Assembly (NCBI RefSeq): GCF_001905885.1
Contig: NZ_LIYH01000001.1
Location: forward strand, 1,366,169-1,430,168
Reading direction: 5' to 3'
Source: Streptomyces sp. CB03234
GTDB lineage: Bacteria > Actinomycetota > Actinomycetes > Streptomycetales > Streptomycetaceae
DNA length: 64,000 nucleotides
The position numbers and the translations under genes were made by a program. Below the pieces are notes generated by a model that was given only the letters and a program-made list of their open reading frames with translations, ran no database searches and was not told the DNA's origin. Shown here piece after piece: positions 32,570 to 41,536 of this stretch (the first letter of the stretch is position 1; every line of letters begins with the position of its first letter).

Positions 32570-34658
32570 GGTGTTCCTCGTGCTCCTCGGTGAGCTGGTT
32601 CCAGTCGGTGATGACGGGGGCGAGCCCGCCCCGTAGCCACAGGGGCAGCTGGTCGCGCCGGTGCGGGTCGCCGGGGACGCCCGAGGCGCCGAAGGGCACC
32701 ACCCACAGGCTGTCCTCGCGCCGGGCCAGGTCCCAGACGTAGCGGGCGGCCGGGCCGCGGGCGCTGCGGTCGGTGAGGCCGGGTACGGACGACGTGGACA
32801 GGACGCAGTCGTGGTCGCCGTCGAGGCCCGGCCAGTCGGCGTCGTGCTCGGGGTCGGGGCCGGGGTCGGGCAGCGCCGCCCAGGGCGCCAGGCGGTGCGT
32901 GGCGCCCCAGGGCTGTGCGGGGGGAGCGGCGGCCACCTCCTCCAGGGCGGCGCGGACCGCGGCCAGCCGGTCGGCCTCCGGTACCGGTCCGCCCGTCAGC
33001 AGCGTCTCCAGGGCGTAGGCGACCCGCGGCACCAGGGCCAGCCAGGGCTGGAACAGCGCGGGGTACGCGGGCGGTTCGGCCAGCACGGCGAGCGCCGGGT
33101 GCTGGGCGAGGCGGCGCACGACCGCGCCGCGTACGGCCGCGAACAGCGCCGCGTCCGTGCTGTCGGCCGTCATGCGGCGGTTCCAGCACAGCAGCCGGTC
33201 GCGTACCTCGCGGGCCTCCAGGCCCAGGTCGGGCTGGGCGGCGACGAGGGCCAGCAGGGGCCGCGCGGAGGCCAGGTGGGTGTCCGTGTGGACGGCCGCC
33301 ATGTCGGGGGCGGTCCAGCCCTTCCGCTCGTTCAGCAGGTGGGCGATACGGTTCGCCCGGTGCGGGGCGGCGAACTCGACGCCGAGCGGGGAGGCGAGGC
33401 CGCGCGCGTTCGCCATCACCGCCACGTCGGCGACCGGTTCGCGGGGCATCGGGTCGTGGTGGCCGGTCCACTCGTGGCCGGGCTCCCAGGCGGGGACGAC
33501 GCGCAGCCGGTTGTCGCGGTGGCGCAGCGGGACGTGACCGGCGACCCGGTGGAGGGTGCCGCCCTCGGTGTCGGCGGCCTGGACGACGTTGACGGGCTCC
33601 ACCCAGCGGTCGAACGCCCGGTCCACGTCGGTGACGGTACGGGCCGCGAGCAGCGCGGGCAGGGTGGCGAAACCGAGCTCGTGGGTGACGCGCGGCGGGT
33701 AGCGGAGGCTGATCACGGCGTCCGGCTCGTCGATGATCACCGGCCCGCGCTCGGTCTCGACGACCTCGACGACGACCGGGTCGCCGCCCTTGACCTCGAC
33801 GGTCTCGGTGTGGACGCGGGCGGGCGCCCAGCCGTCCGGGCCCAGCGCCTCGACGCCGCCGTCCCCGTCCCCGTCCCCGTCCCCGCCTTCGTCGGTGCGC
33901 CGCAGCCGCTCGCGGTACAGGTCCTGGTAGTCGGCCATGGCGTTGGTGATCGCCCACGCGACCGTGCCGGTGTGCCCGAAGTGGGCGAGGCCGGGTACGC
34001 CGGGCACGGCGAGCCCGACCACGTCGAACTCGGGGCAGGCCAGCCGGATCTGCTGGTAGACGCCGGGCGCCTCGATGAACCGGTGCGGATCGCCCGCGAT
34101 GAGTGCCGCGCCGGTGGCGGTGCGCTCGCCGGTCACCAGCCAGCCGTTGCTGCCGGAGGTGCCGGGGCCGTCGGTGGCGAACAGCTCGGCGTGCTCCTCG
34201 CCGAGGTGCCGGACGACGTGGTCGCGCCACAGCTTGGTGGGGAAGCCCGCGAAGAGGATGTGCGTCGACAGCCACACGGCGAGCGGCGTCCACGGCTCCC
34301 ACCGGCCGGGGGCGAGTCCGGTGGCGGCGAACTCGGGCGAGCGGCGGGCGCCGCGCGTCAGCCCGTCGTTGACGCCGTCCACGTACGCGCACACCCAGGT
34401 ACGGGTCGGCTCGTCCAGCGCGTCGAAGCAGCGGCGGGCGGTGTCGGCCAGCCGGGAGCGGCGGGCGAAGACGTCCCAGCCGACGGCCTCGGGGCCCAGG
34501 AAGGCGGCGGTGGTGCCCTGGGCACGGTGCCGCTCGACCTCCAGCTGCCAGGCGCGGTCCAGGGCGGTGGTGCGGCCCTGCGCGTGGGCGAGTTCGTGCG
34601 CGTCGGCGGCGCGGAGATGCGGGATGCCCCAGGTGTCCCGGTAGACCTCGATGCTCAC
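32556..34658 (-). CDS. Penicillin-acylase-like Ntn hydrolase, iron-regulated
   Basis: A 700-residue protein of the penicillin G acylase family, which self-cleaves and splits or forms amides. The N-terminal part (IEVYRDTWGIPHLRAADAHELAHAQG) and the nucleophile region GTSGSNGW, with Ser170 as the expected beta-chain N-terminus, are clear. HFGHTGTVAWAITNAMADYQDLYRE, then the substrate-site region, follow. No signal peptide or membrane segment is seen, so it acts in the cytoplasm, unlike classical secreted acylases. A Gly-Asp run (about 252-264) reflects a CCGTCC microrepeat. An iron box sits 16 nt upstream of the start and the siderophore-type acyltransferase follows, which ties it to iron uptake. 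Confidence 0.88.
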   Translation of the reverse strand: MSIEVYRDTWGIPHLRAADAHELAHAQGRTTALDRAWQLEVERHRAQGTTAAFLGPEAVGWDVFARRSRLADTARRCFDALDEPTRTWVCAYVDGVNDGLTRGARRSPEFAATGLAPGRWEPWTPLAVWLSTHILFAGFPTKLWRDHVVRHLGEEHAELFATDGPGTSGSNGWLVTGERTATGAALIAGDPHRFIEAPGVYQQIRLACPEFDVVGLAVPGVPGLAHFGHTGTVAWAITNAMADYQDLYRERLRRTDEGGDGDGDGDGGVEALGPDGWAPARVHTETVEVKGGDPVVVEVVETERGPVIIDEPDAVISLRYPPRVTHELGFATLPALLAARTVTDVDRAFDRWVEPVNVVQAADTEGGTLHRVAGHVPLRHRDNRLRVVPAWEPGHEWTGHHDPMPREPVADVAVMANARGLASPLGVEFAAPHRANRIAHLLNERKGWTAPDMAAVHTDTHLASARPLLALVAAQPDLGLEAREVRDRLLCWNRRMTADSTDAALFAAVRGAVVRRLAQHPALAVLAEPPAYPALFQPWLALVPRVAYALETLLTGGPVPEADRLAAVRAALEEVAAAPPAQPWGATHRLAPWAALPDPGPDPEHDADWPGLDGDHDCVLSTSSVPGLTDRSARGPAARYVWDLARREDSLWVVPFGASGVPGDPHRRDQLPLWLRGGLAPVITDWNQLTEEHEEHHDHR

Positions 34659-34674
34659 TCTTGTCCCGATCTCT

Positions 34675-34693
34675 TTAGGTTAGGCTGCCCTAA
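34675..34693. promoter_or_regulatory. Iron box (DmdR/DtxR operator)
   Basis: TTAGGTTAGGCTGCCCTAA is the 19-nt DtxR-family operator used by DmdR1 in Streptomyces; it fits the TWAGGTWAGSCTWACCTWA consensus at nearly every position. It lies 16 nt upstream of the acylase start on the minus strand. It could also affect the divergent LAETG-protein gene 300 nt away. Confidence 0.88.
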
Positions 34694-34993
34694 CTTAAAG
34701 CACGGTCGTGCCAGAAGCAATCCGGGGGTGGTGTTGACGCCCCGTGACGGCCGGGGCCCTCCCCTCGTTGACCATTTTTGCCGTTCTCCCGCAACGGCTG
34801 GGATTTCGGCGAACGCCCGTGCCGAAAGATTCGAATATGGGAACGGAAAGCCCACTTTGGGGTGAACTCACGTCAGGCATACGTCGGTTCACTCTCCGTG
34901 CGTAAAGATTCCGGTGTCCCACGTCGCCGCCGCCCATGTGTCCCCATGGGCAGGGGTCGGCGACGCCATGTCTCCTGTGGGGGTTCCACCACC
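34694..34993. other. Long leader upstream of the LAETG-protein gene
   Basis: About 300 nt without a convincing gene. It holds TTGACC (34768-34773) as a possible -35 and an inverted pair GTGAAC (34862-34867) / GTTCAC (34887-34892) 19 nt apart. I see no ribosome-binding RNA motif. Confidence 0.35.
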
Positions 34994-35935
34994 GTGAACA
35001 GCAACACCGTGCGCCTGCCCGCCCGCCTGCCCGCGGCGCGCCGCCGCGCCCTCTCCACCGCCGCGGCCGCCGTGGCGCTCGCCGCCGGGCCCGCGCTCCT
35101 CGCCGCGCCCATGGCGCACGCCACCGGCGGGGGAGAGGGGCGCGCGAGCGCGGTCGTCCTGCGTACCGACCTGGACGTGTCCCTGCTCGACAAGACCGTG
35201 CACGTGCCGCTCAAGGCCACGCTCAACGAGGTCCAGGCCCCCGCGAGCGCCCGGAAGACCGCGCTCACCGTCACCCTGGACGGCGTCGAGCAGGGCAGGC
35301 CGGTCAGCGTCCTCACGGCCGACGTCGCCACCGCGAAGGCCACCGCCGACGCGCGCCGCGCGGAAGGGCACACCAACCTCGCCCACGCCACGCTGCACGT
35401 CCCCGGGCTGCCGCTGCTGTCGCTGATCGAGGTCGAGAAGGTCACCTCCCGCGCGGTCTGCGAGGCCGGCGAGCAACCGGTCGCCGAGGCGAACCTGCTC
35501 GGCCGCGTCACCGTCCTCGGCAAGCGCGTGACGCTCACGGCCGGCGGCCCGACGAAGGTCGACGTCCCGGGCGTCGGCGAGGTGACGCTCGACCTGTCCA
35601 CGACCCGCACCACCTCCCGCACCGCCGCCGCCACGGCCCTGGCGCTCACGGTGTCGGTGAACCCTTTGAAGGCCAACGTCGCGGACGTCACCGGCACGGT
35701 CACCCTCGCCGAGGCCACCTGCGAGTCCCCCACGGCCCCGCCGAAGCCCGCCGAGGCCAGGTCCGCCGGCGTACAGCCCCAATCGGCCGGAGAACCGCAG
35801 CAGGCCAACCTCGCCGAAACCGGCGGCAGTTCCCTCACCCCGTACCTGGCCGGCGGCTCCCTCGCCCTCCTCACCGCCGGCGCGGCCACCTTCGCCCTCA
35901 CCCGCCGCGCCCGCACGACCCGCGAGCGCGGCTGA
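34994..35935 (+). CDS. Secreted LAXTG sortase-anchored surface protein
   Basis: A 313-residue exported protein. The signal peptide spans about 1-45 (AAAAVALAAGPALLAAPMAHA). The mature part is Val/Thr/Lys-rich with repeats of charged strands and two Cys that may pair. The cell-wall sorting signal is LAETG at 273-277, followed by a hydrophobic helix (YLAGGSLALLTAGAATFAL) and a basic tail. LAXTG is the motif of class E sortases. It resembles the S. coelicolor SCO1860-type protein. GTG at 34994 starts a normal signal peptide. No sortase gene is in the window. It is convergent with the cobalamin cluster across a strong hairpin. Confidence 0.85.
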   Translation: MNSNTVRLPARLPAARRRALSTAAAAVALAAGPALLAAPMAHATGGGEGRASAVVLRTDLDVSLLDKTVHVPLKATLNEVQAPASARKTALTVTLDGVEQGRPVSVLTADVATAKATADARRAEGHTNLAHATLHVPGLPLLSLIEVEKVTSRAVCEAGEQPVAEANLLGRVTVLGKRVTLTAGGPTKVDVPGVGEVTLDLSTTRTTSRTAAATALALTVSVNPLKANVADVTGTVTLAEATCESPTAPPKPAEARSAGVQPQSAGEPQQANLAETGGSSLTPYLAGGSLALLTAGAATFALTRRARTTRERG

Positions 35936-35957
35936 CACTCGGGCGCCCCGCTCCCGG

Positions 35958-36005
35958 GTGCCGGGCGCCCCGGCCCACGCGTGAACGGGCCGGGGCGCCC
36001 GGCAC
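35958..36005. terminator. Bidirectional terminator between the LAETG gene and the cob operon
   Basis: A 19-bp perfect stem (GTGCCGGGCGCCCCGGCCC at 35958-35976 pairs with 35987-36005) with a 10-nt loop lies midway between two convergent units. Confidence 0.8.
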
Positions 36006-36034
36006 ACCGTCCTGGGCGCCCCACCATGGTTCCG

Positions 36035-37159
36035 TCAGCGGCCCACAGCCACCAGCGCCTGGTCCAGGGCCTGGAGGAACCGGTTCGTCGTCACGCGGTC
36101 CCGGACGGCGAGCCGGAGCCACTGGGGGCCCAGCCCCGGGAACGTGTCGCCGCGCCGGGCCGCGAAGCCCAGCGACCGCAGCCGCTCCCGTACCACGTCC
36201 GCGCCCTCCATGCGGACCAGCACGAACGGCCCCTCCGCCGCCGTCACCGCCCGCACCTCGTCGAACTCCGCCAGCCCCGCCAGCAGATGCGCACGCTCCA
36301 CCGCGATCCGGTGCGCCGCCAGTTCCGCCTCCGCCAGCGCCGCCCGCGACATGCACGCCTCGGCGGCCGCGAGCGCCGGCGTGGACACCGGCCACAGCGG
36401 CTGCGCCCGCTCCAGGGCCGTCACCGTGCCCGGATCGGCCAGCACGTAGCCGATCCGCAGCCCGGCCAGGCCCCACGTCTTGGTGAGGCTGCGCAGCACC
36501 ACCAGACCCGGCACGTCCGTCCGCCCCGCCAGCGCCTCCCGCTCACCGGGCACCGCGTCCATGAACGCCTCGTCGACCACCAGCGTCCGCCCCGGGCGGG
36601 CCAGCCGCGCCAGCAGCGCGGCCGGATGCAGCACCGACGTCGGGTTCGTCGGATTGCCGACCACCACCAGGTCGGCGTCCTCCGGGACCGCCTCCGGATC
36701 CAGCCGGAACCCGTCCTCCTCGCGCAGCACCACCCGCCGCACCTCGTGCCCCGCGTCCCGCAGCGCCGCCTCCGGCTCCGTGAACTGCGGGTGCACCACC
36801 ACCGGCCGCCGCACCGGCAGCGCCCGCGCCAGCAGCACGAACGCCTCCGCCGCGCCCGCCGTCAGCAGCACCCGCTCGGCCGGCAGATCGTGCCGCGCCG
36901 CGACGGCGGCCCGCGCGGCCCGCCCGTCCGGATAGGCGGCGAGCCCGGTCAGCGAAGCGGCGATGCGCTCCCGCAGCCAGTCGGGCGGGGTGTTCGTCCG
37001 GACGTTGACCGCGAGATCGGTCAGCTTCTCGTCCCGGACCTCCGCGTCACCGTGGTGCCGCAGATCGTGAGTGTCGGTGTGCGTATACATGGCCGCCAGC
37101 GTGTGGGTGAAGTGGGGGGTGGGGGACGGGAGGCCTACGGCCTCCCGGTAGCGCTCCAT
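36035..37159 (-). CDS. CobC/HisC-like PLP aminotransferase of the cobalamin operon
   Basis: A 374-residue fold-type I PLP enzyme of the Rv2231c/CobC group, probably the L-threonine-phosphate decarboxylase that supplies aminopropanol phosphate for the B12 nucleotide loop. Features are VNVRTNTPPDWLRERIAASL, VLLTAGAAEAFVLLARAL, VVVGNPTNPTSVLHP, LVVDEAFMD and the PLP lysine in VLRSLTKTWGLAGLRIGY. It is the last gene of the operon, 9 nt after the CbiG-like gene. I used ATG 37159 because of that spacing; ATG 37090 would give a more standard N-terminus. A histidinol-phosphate aminotransferase is less likely given the neighbours. Confidence 0.8.
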   Translation of the reverse strand: MERYREAVGLPSPTPHFTHTLAAMYTHTDTHDLRHHGDAEVRDEKLTDLAVNVRTNTPPDWLRERIAASLTGLAAYPDGRAARAAVAARHDLPAERVLLTAGAAEAFVLLARALPVRRPVVVHPQFTEPEAALRDAGHEVRRVVLREEDGFRLDPEAVPEDADLVVVGNPTNPTSVLHPAALLARLARPGRTLVVDEAFMDAVPGEREALAGRTDVPGLVVLRSLTKTWGLAGLRIGYVLADPGTVTALERAQPLWPVSTPALAAAEACMSRAALAEAELAAHRIAVERAHLLAGLAEFDEVRAVTAAEGPFVLVRMEGADVVRERLRSLGFAARRGDTFPGLGPQWLRLAVRDRVTTNRFLQALDQALVAVGR

Positions 37160-37168
37160 GACCAGGGT

Positions 37169-37588
37169 CTAACACTCCGGTGTCTCCCCAGCGATGTACC
37201 CGTGACCCACATTCAACAACCGCCTGCGCGCCACCGCACATGTCACCCGCCCCTTCCCCGACTTCCGCTTCGGTACGAGGAGTTCGCCCCCGCCCGCCAG
37301 CGCCGCCGCCTCCGCCACCGACGGCGTCCCCGCCACCGCCCCGACCACCTCCGACGGGTGCGGCACGGCGACCAGCGCCAACTCGCGTGCCGCGTACGTA
37401 CGCAACGGCACGCCCAGCCGCGCCGCCACCGCGACGATCCCCGCCTCGCCCGCCTTGGCGTCCACCGTCGCCAACTCGCCCACCTCGGACACGGAAAGCC
37501 CCGCCTCCCGCAGCGTCTCCTCGATCAGCCCGAGCACCGCCGAGGCGGACACGCCCCGCCCGGCCCCCACACCGACCACCAGCGTCAC
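37169..37588 (-). CDS. CbiG C-terminal / CobE-type cobalamin biosynthesis protein
   Basis: A 139-residue protein equal to the C-terminal domain of CbiG (GVGAGRGVSASAVLGLIEETLREAGL, VATVDAKAGEAGIVAVAARLGVPL, then LLVPKRKSGKGRVTCAVAR). Free-standing copies (CobE) occur in the aerobic pathway; the domain's role is not settled, though in CbiG it works with opening of the delta-lactone. GTG at 37588 overlaps the cobB stop (GTGA). The N-terminal CbiG domain is missing here, as in other actinobacteria with CobE-like proteins. Confidence 0.85.
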   Translation of the reverse strand: MTLVVGVGAGRGVSASAVLGLIEETLREAGLSVSEVGELATVDAKAGEAGIVAVAARLGVPLRTYAARELALVAVPHPSEVVGAVAGTPSVAEAAALAGGGELLVPKRKSGKGRVTCAVARRRLLNVGHGYIAGETPEC

Positions 37589-38922
37589 CGCGCGCAGTAC
37601 TCCACGAACCGCCGCGCCGTCTCCGGCACGGCCGCCCAGTGCGTATGCACGTAACTCGCGTGCACACCACCCTGTACGAAGCCCTCCACCCGGCGCTCCG
37701 GCTGCCGCAGCCCCCACGCGGCCACCGGCCCCGCGCCCGGCTCGATCACCGTGCGGTGGAACTCGTGCCCCCGCATCCGCGTCCCGGCCGCCGCCAGCGG
37801 ACTGTCGCTCACGGCCACCGCGTCCCGGTAGCCGAGCGTCAGCCGCTGCGACATCCGCGCGTCCGCGTCCAGGACACCGCACATCGGCTGCCCGTCCAGC
37901 GAGCGCGCCAGGTACAGCAGTCCGGCGCACTCGGCGGCGACGGGTGCCCCGGACGCGGCCAGCTCGGCGACCGCCTTCCGCAGCCGTGCGTTGGCCGACA
38001 GCTCGGCCCCGTACATCTCGGGGAACCCGCCGCCGATCACCAGCCCGCTCGTCCCCTCGGGCAGCTCCTCGTCCCGCAACGGGTCGAAGGCCACGACCTG
38101 AGCGCCCGCCGCCGTCAGCAACTCGGCGTGCTCGGCGTACGAGAACGTGAACGCGGCACCCCCCGCGACAGCCACGACCGGCCGCCCCGCCACGGGCTCG
38201 ATCACCGGCTCCCACGCCTCCGCGCGCAACTCCGGCGCCGACCGCGCCAGCGCCAGCAGCCCCTCCAGGTCGCACCCCGCCCGCACCTGCTCCGCCTGCG
38301 CCGCCACCGCGTCCACCGCCGCCGCCTGCCGCTCGGCGACCGGGACCAGCCCCAGGTGCCGCGACGGCGTCGACACGGCAGGCGCCCGCCGCAGCACGCC
38401 CAGCACCGGCACGCCCGACTCGCCCAGCGCCTCGCGCAGCAGGTGCTCGTGCCGGTCGGTGGCCACCTTGTTGAGGATCACCCCGCCGATCCGCACCTCC
38501 GGGTCCCAGGACGCGAACCCGTGCACCAGCGCCGCCACCGACCGCGACTGCGACGAGGCGTCCACCACCAGCACCACCGGTGCCTTCAGCAACTTGGCCA
38601 CCTGTGCCGTGGACGCCAGCTCACCCTGGTCGGCGGCGCCGTCGTACAGCCCCATCACGCCCTCGACGACCGCCAGGTCGCACCCGCGCGCGCCATGCGC
38701 GAAGAGCGGCGCGACCAGGCCCGTACCGCACATGTACGCGTCGAGGTTGCGGCCCGGGCGGCCGGTGGCGAGCGCGTGGTAGCCCGGGTCGATGTAGTCG
38801 GGGCCCACCTTGTGCGGGGACACCGCGAGACCACGGCCGGCGAACGCGGCCATCAGGCCGGTCGCGACCGTGGTCTTGCCCGCGCCCGACGACGGCGCGG
38901 CGATGACGAGACGTGCTACCAC
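37585..38922 (-). CDS. cobB: Cobyrinate a,c-diamide synthase
   Basis: A 445-residue ATP- and glutamine-dependent amidase that amidates the a and c side chains of (hydrogeno)byrinate. The P-loop SSGAGKTT lies near the N-terminus, LAVVEGVMGLYDG follows, and the glutaminase-type domain has the nucleophile Cys in AAECAGLLYL and the His near GHEFHRT. GTG at 38922 overlaps the cobO stop by 7 nt. It is mid-operon and under the B12 riboswitch. Confidence 0.95.
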   Translation of the reverse strand: MVARLVIAAPSSGAGKTTVATGLMAAFAGRGLAVSPHKVGPDYIDPGYHALATGRPGRNLDAYMCGTGLVAPLFAHGARGCDLAVVEGVMGLYDGAADQGELASTAQVAKLLKAPVVLVVDASSQSRSVAALVHGFASWDPEVRIGGVILNKVATDRHEHLLREALGESGVPVLGVLRRAPAVSTPSRHLGLVPVAERQAAAVDAVAAQAEQVRAGCDLEGLLALARSAPELRAEAWEPVIEPVAGRPVVAVAGGAAFTFSYAEHAELLTAAGAQVVAFDPLRDEELPEGTSGLVIGGGFPEMYGAELSANARLRKAVAELAASGAPVAAECAGLLYLARSLDGQPMCGVLDADARMSQRLTLGYRDAVAVSDSPLAAAGTRMRGHEFHRTVIEPGAGPVAAWGLRQPERRVEGFVQGGVHASYVHTHWAAVPETARRFVEYCAR

Positions 38923-39524
38923 TCGATGCCCCGCTGGCCCTTCTGACCCGCGTCCATCGGGTGCTTGACCTTCGACATGTCGGTGACCAGATCGGCGAAG
39001 TCCAGCAGCTCCTGCGGCGCGTTGCGACCGGTGATCACCACGTGCTGCTGGCCGGGCCGGTTCTTCAGCACCTCGACGACCTCGGCGGTGTCGATCCACC
39101 CCCAGTGCAGCAGGTACGCGAACTCGTCGAGGACGTAGAACTTGTACTTCTCCTCGGCGAGGTCACGCTTGACCTGCTCCCAGCCCTCGCGCGCCTTGTC
39201 CTCGTGCGACTGCTCTCCGTCCTTGGGGTCGCGCTGGATCCAGGACCAGCCCTCGCCCATCTTGTTCCAGGTCACGGTCCCGCCCTTGCCGGTCTCGCCG
39301 AGCGCCTTGAGGGCGTTCTCCTCGCCGACCTTCCACTTGGCGGACTTGACGAACTGGAACACCCCGATCGGCCAGCCCTGGTTCCAGGCACGCAGCGCCA
39401 TCCCGAAGGCGGCGGTCGACTTTCCCTTGCCGACGCCCGTGTGCACCATCACCAGCGCGCGGTTGCGGCGCTGGCGGGTGGTGAGTCCGTCGTCCGGTAC
39501 GACGGTCGGCTGTCCCTGCGGCAT
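38916..39524 (-). CDS. cobO: Cob(I)yrinic acid a,c-diamide adenosyltransferase
   Basis: A 202-residue CobA/CobO-type corrinoid adenosyltransferase, which transfers the 5'-deoxyadenosyl group of ATP to cob(I)alamin precursors. The P-loop is HTGVGKGKSTAAFG (28-41), followed by RAWNQGWPIGVFQFVKSAKW and YVLDEFAYLLHWGW. Length is normal. Its ATG shares one base with the TAA of the chelatase gene (TAATG). Confidence 0.96.
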   Translation of the reverse strand: MPQGQPTVVPDDGLTTRQRRNRALVMVHTGVGKGKSTAAFGMALRAWNQGWPIGVFQFVKSAKWKVGEENALKALGETGKGGTVTWNKMGEGWSWIQRDPKDGEQSHEDKAREGWEQVKRDLAEEKYKFYVLDEFAYLLHWGWIDTAEVVEVLKNRPGQQHVVITGRNAPQELLDFADLVTDMSKVKHPMDAGQKGQRGIEW

Positions 39525-41536
39525 TAAGCGGCCCTCCCAGTAGTTGCCCGGGCGTCCCTCACGAGACCCGCGATCGAGTCCGCCCGAAGCTCGTCGAGTG
39601 TGACGGCGGTGCCGCCGAGGTTGCGGGCCAGCTCGGCGGCCAGCCCCAGTCGTACCGGCCCGGTCTCGCAGTCCACGACCACGGACGCGGTGCCCTCCGC
39701 GGCGTGCAGGCCGGCCGCCCGCGCGGCCAGCGCCACGGGCTCCGGCCCGCCGGTCGCCCGGCCGTCGGTGACGACGACCAGCAGCGGGCGGCGCGCCGGG
39801 TCGCGCAGCCGCTCCACGCGCAGCACGTCATGGGCCTTCAGCAGCCCGGCCGCCAGCGGCGTGCGCCCACCCGTGGGCAGCAGCTCCAGGCGGGCGGCGG
39901 CCGCGTCGACCGACGACGTGGGCGGCAGGGCGAGATCCGCCGACGAGCCCCGGAACGTCACCAGCCCCACCTTGTCGCGCCGCTGGTACGCGTCCAGCAG
40001 CAGCGACAGCACCGCGCCCTTCACCGCGCCCATCCGCTGCCGGGCCGCCATCGAACCGGACGCGTCCACCGCGAACAGCACCAGGTTCCCCTCGCGCCCC
40101 TCGCGCGTCGCCTGGCGCAGATCGTCACGCCGTACGACCAGCCCGGGACCCGACCGGCCGCGCGCCCGCTGGTGCGGGGCGGCCGCCTGCACGGTCGCCG
40201 CGAGGTGCAGCTTCGTCAGCGTGCCCTGCGGCCGCCGCGCCCCGGTCGTCCTGCCGTGTTCGGTACGCGCGCGGGAACGGCGCCCCGCCGCGCCCTCGCC
40301 CAGGCCCGGCACGCTCAGCACCTTCGCACGGAACGGCTCGGCGGCCTTGACGGGCGCCTGCTCGGGCGCACCGCCGCCGGCTCCGGGCGCCGGAGCCGGG
40401 CTTTCCTCCGGAGCAGCCTCCGGCTCCCCGCCCTGCGGCGGCACGCCACCGCCGCCCCCACCGCCGGGGCCGCCACCGTCAGGCCCCGGATCGGGGTCGT
40501 CGTCCCCGTTCCCGTCCCCGCCGCCGAACTCCTCCAGCGTCTCGTCCAGCTTGTCCTGGTCCAGCCCCGGCGCGTCGAACGGGTTGCGCCTGCGCCGGTG
40601 CGGCAGCGCCAGCAGCGCCGCCTGCCGTACGTCGTCGGACGTGACCTCCGTACGCCCCGCCCACGCGGCCAGCGCCGTCGCCGTACGCGCCATCACGATG
40701 TCGGCGCGCATGCCGTCCACCTCGAACGCCGCGCACGTCGCCGCGATCTGCCGCAGCGCCGCGTCCCCCAGCGTCACGGCGGGCAGCAGCGCCCGCGCGG
40801 CCACGATCCGCTCCCGCAGCGCGGCCTCCTCACCGGCCCACCGCGCCGCGAAGCCGGCCGGGTCGTCGTCGTACGCCAGGCGCCGCCGCACCACCTCGAC
40901 CCGCTGGTCGGGCTCCCGCGAGGCGGCCACCTCCACGGTCAGCCCGAACCGGTCCAGCAACTGAGGCCGCAGCTCGCCTTCCTCCGGGTTCATCGTCCCC
41001 ACCAGCAGGAACCGCGCGGCATGCCGTACGGAGACGCCTTCGCGCTCCACGTACGAGGCACCCATGGCGGCCGCGTCGAGCAGCAGGTCCACCAGGTGGT
41101 CGTGGAGCAGGTTGACCTCGTCGACGTAGAGCACGCCCCGGTGCGCGTCGGCCAGCAGGCCCGGCTCGAACGCCTTCACGCCGTCCGCGAGCGCCCGCTC
41201 GATGTCCAGCGCGCCGACGAGCCGGTCCTCGGAGGCGCCGACGGGCAGCTCGACCATGCGGGCCGGCCGGCTCACCGCCTGGTGCACGGTGTGCGGCCCG
41301 TCCGGGCAGGCGGGGTCCGGGGAGCCGGGCGCGCAGGAGAAGCGGCAGCCCGGGACGACGTCGACGTCCGGCATCAGGGCCGCGAGGGCGCGGACGGCCG
41401 TCGACTTGGCGGTGCCCTTCTCCCCGCGTACGAGGACACCGCCGACGGCCGGGGACACCGCGTTCAGCAGCAGCCCGAGCCGCAGGTCGTCCATGCCGAC
41501 GATCGCGGTGAAGGGGTAGTGCGGTGTGGCGCTCAT
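39524..41536 (-). CDS. Putative cobaltochelatase subunit: AAA+ and VWA domains fused (ChlI-ChlD type)
   Basis: A 670-residue protein. The AAA+ chelatase I domain (1-330) has Walker [10 protein letters not shown] at 38-46 and [20 protein letters not shown] as Walker B. A Gly/Pro/acidic linker covers about 340-440. The C-terminal VWA domain has the MIDAS motif DASGSM and [10 protein letters not shown]. This fused protein stands in for CobS/CobT in actinobacteria and would power cobalt insertion by CobN into hydrogenobyrinate diamide. No cobN gene is in the window. ATG at 41536 overlaps the cobQ stop (ATGA). A Mg-chelatase role is excluded by context. Confidence 0.9.
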   Translation of the reverse strand: MSATPHYPFTAIVGMDDLRLGLLLNAVSPAVGGVLVRGEKGTAKSTAVRALAALMPDVDVVPGCRFSCAPGSPDPACPDGPHTVHQAVSRPARMVELPVGASEDRLVGALDIERALADGVKAFEPGLLADAHRGVLYVDEVNLLHDHLVDLLLDAAAMGASYVEREGVSVRHAARFLLVGTMNPEEGELRPQLLDRFGLTVEVAASREPDQRVEVVRRRLAYDDDPAGFAARWAGEEAALRERIVAARALLPAVTLGDAALRQIAATCAAFEVDGMRADIVMARTATALAAWAGRTEVTSDDVRQAALLALPHRRRRNPFDAPGLDQDKLDETLEEFGGGDGNGDDDPDPGPDGGGPGGGGGGGVPPQGGEPEAAPEESPAPAPGAGGGAPEQAPVKAAEPFRAKVLSVPGLGEGAAGRRSRARTEHGRTTGARRPQGTLTKLHLAATVQAAAPHQRARGRSGPGLVVRRDDLRQATREGREGNLVLFAVDASGSMAARQRMGAVKGAVLSLLLDAYQRRDKVGLVTFRGSSADLALPPTSSVDAAAARLELLPTGGRTPLAAGLLKAHDVLRVERLRDPARRPLLVVVTDGRATGGPEPVALAARAAGLHAAEGTASVVVDCETGPVRLGLAAELARNLGGTAVTLDELRADSIAGLVRDARATTGRAA

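Noticed and set aside
39524..41536. Magnesium chelatase of chlorophyll synthesis
   Set aside because: Sits inside a cobalamin operon in a non-photosynthetic actinobacterium; cobalt chelation is the sensible reading.
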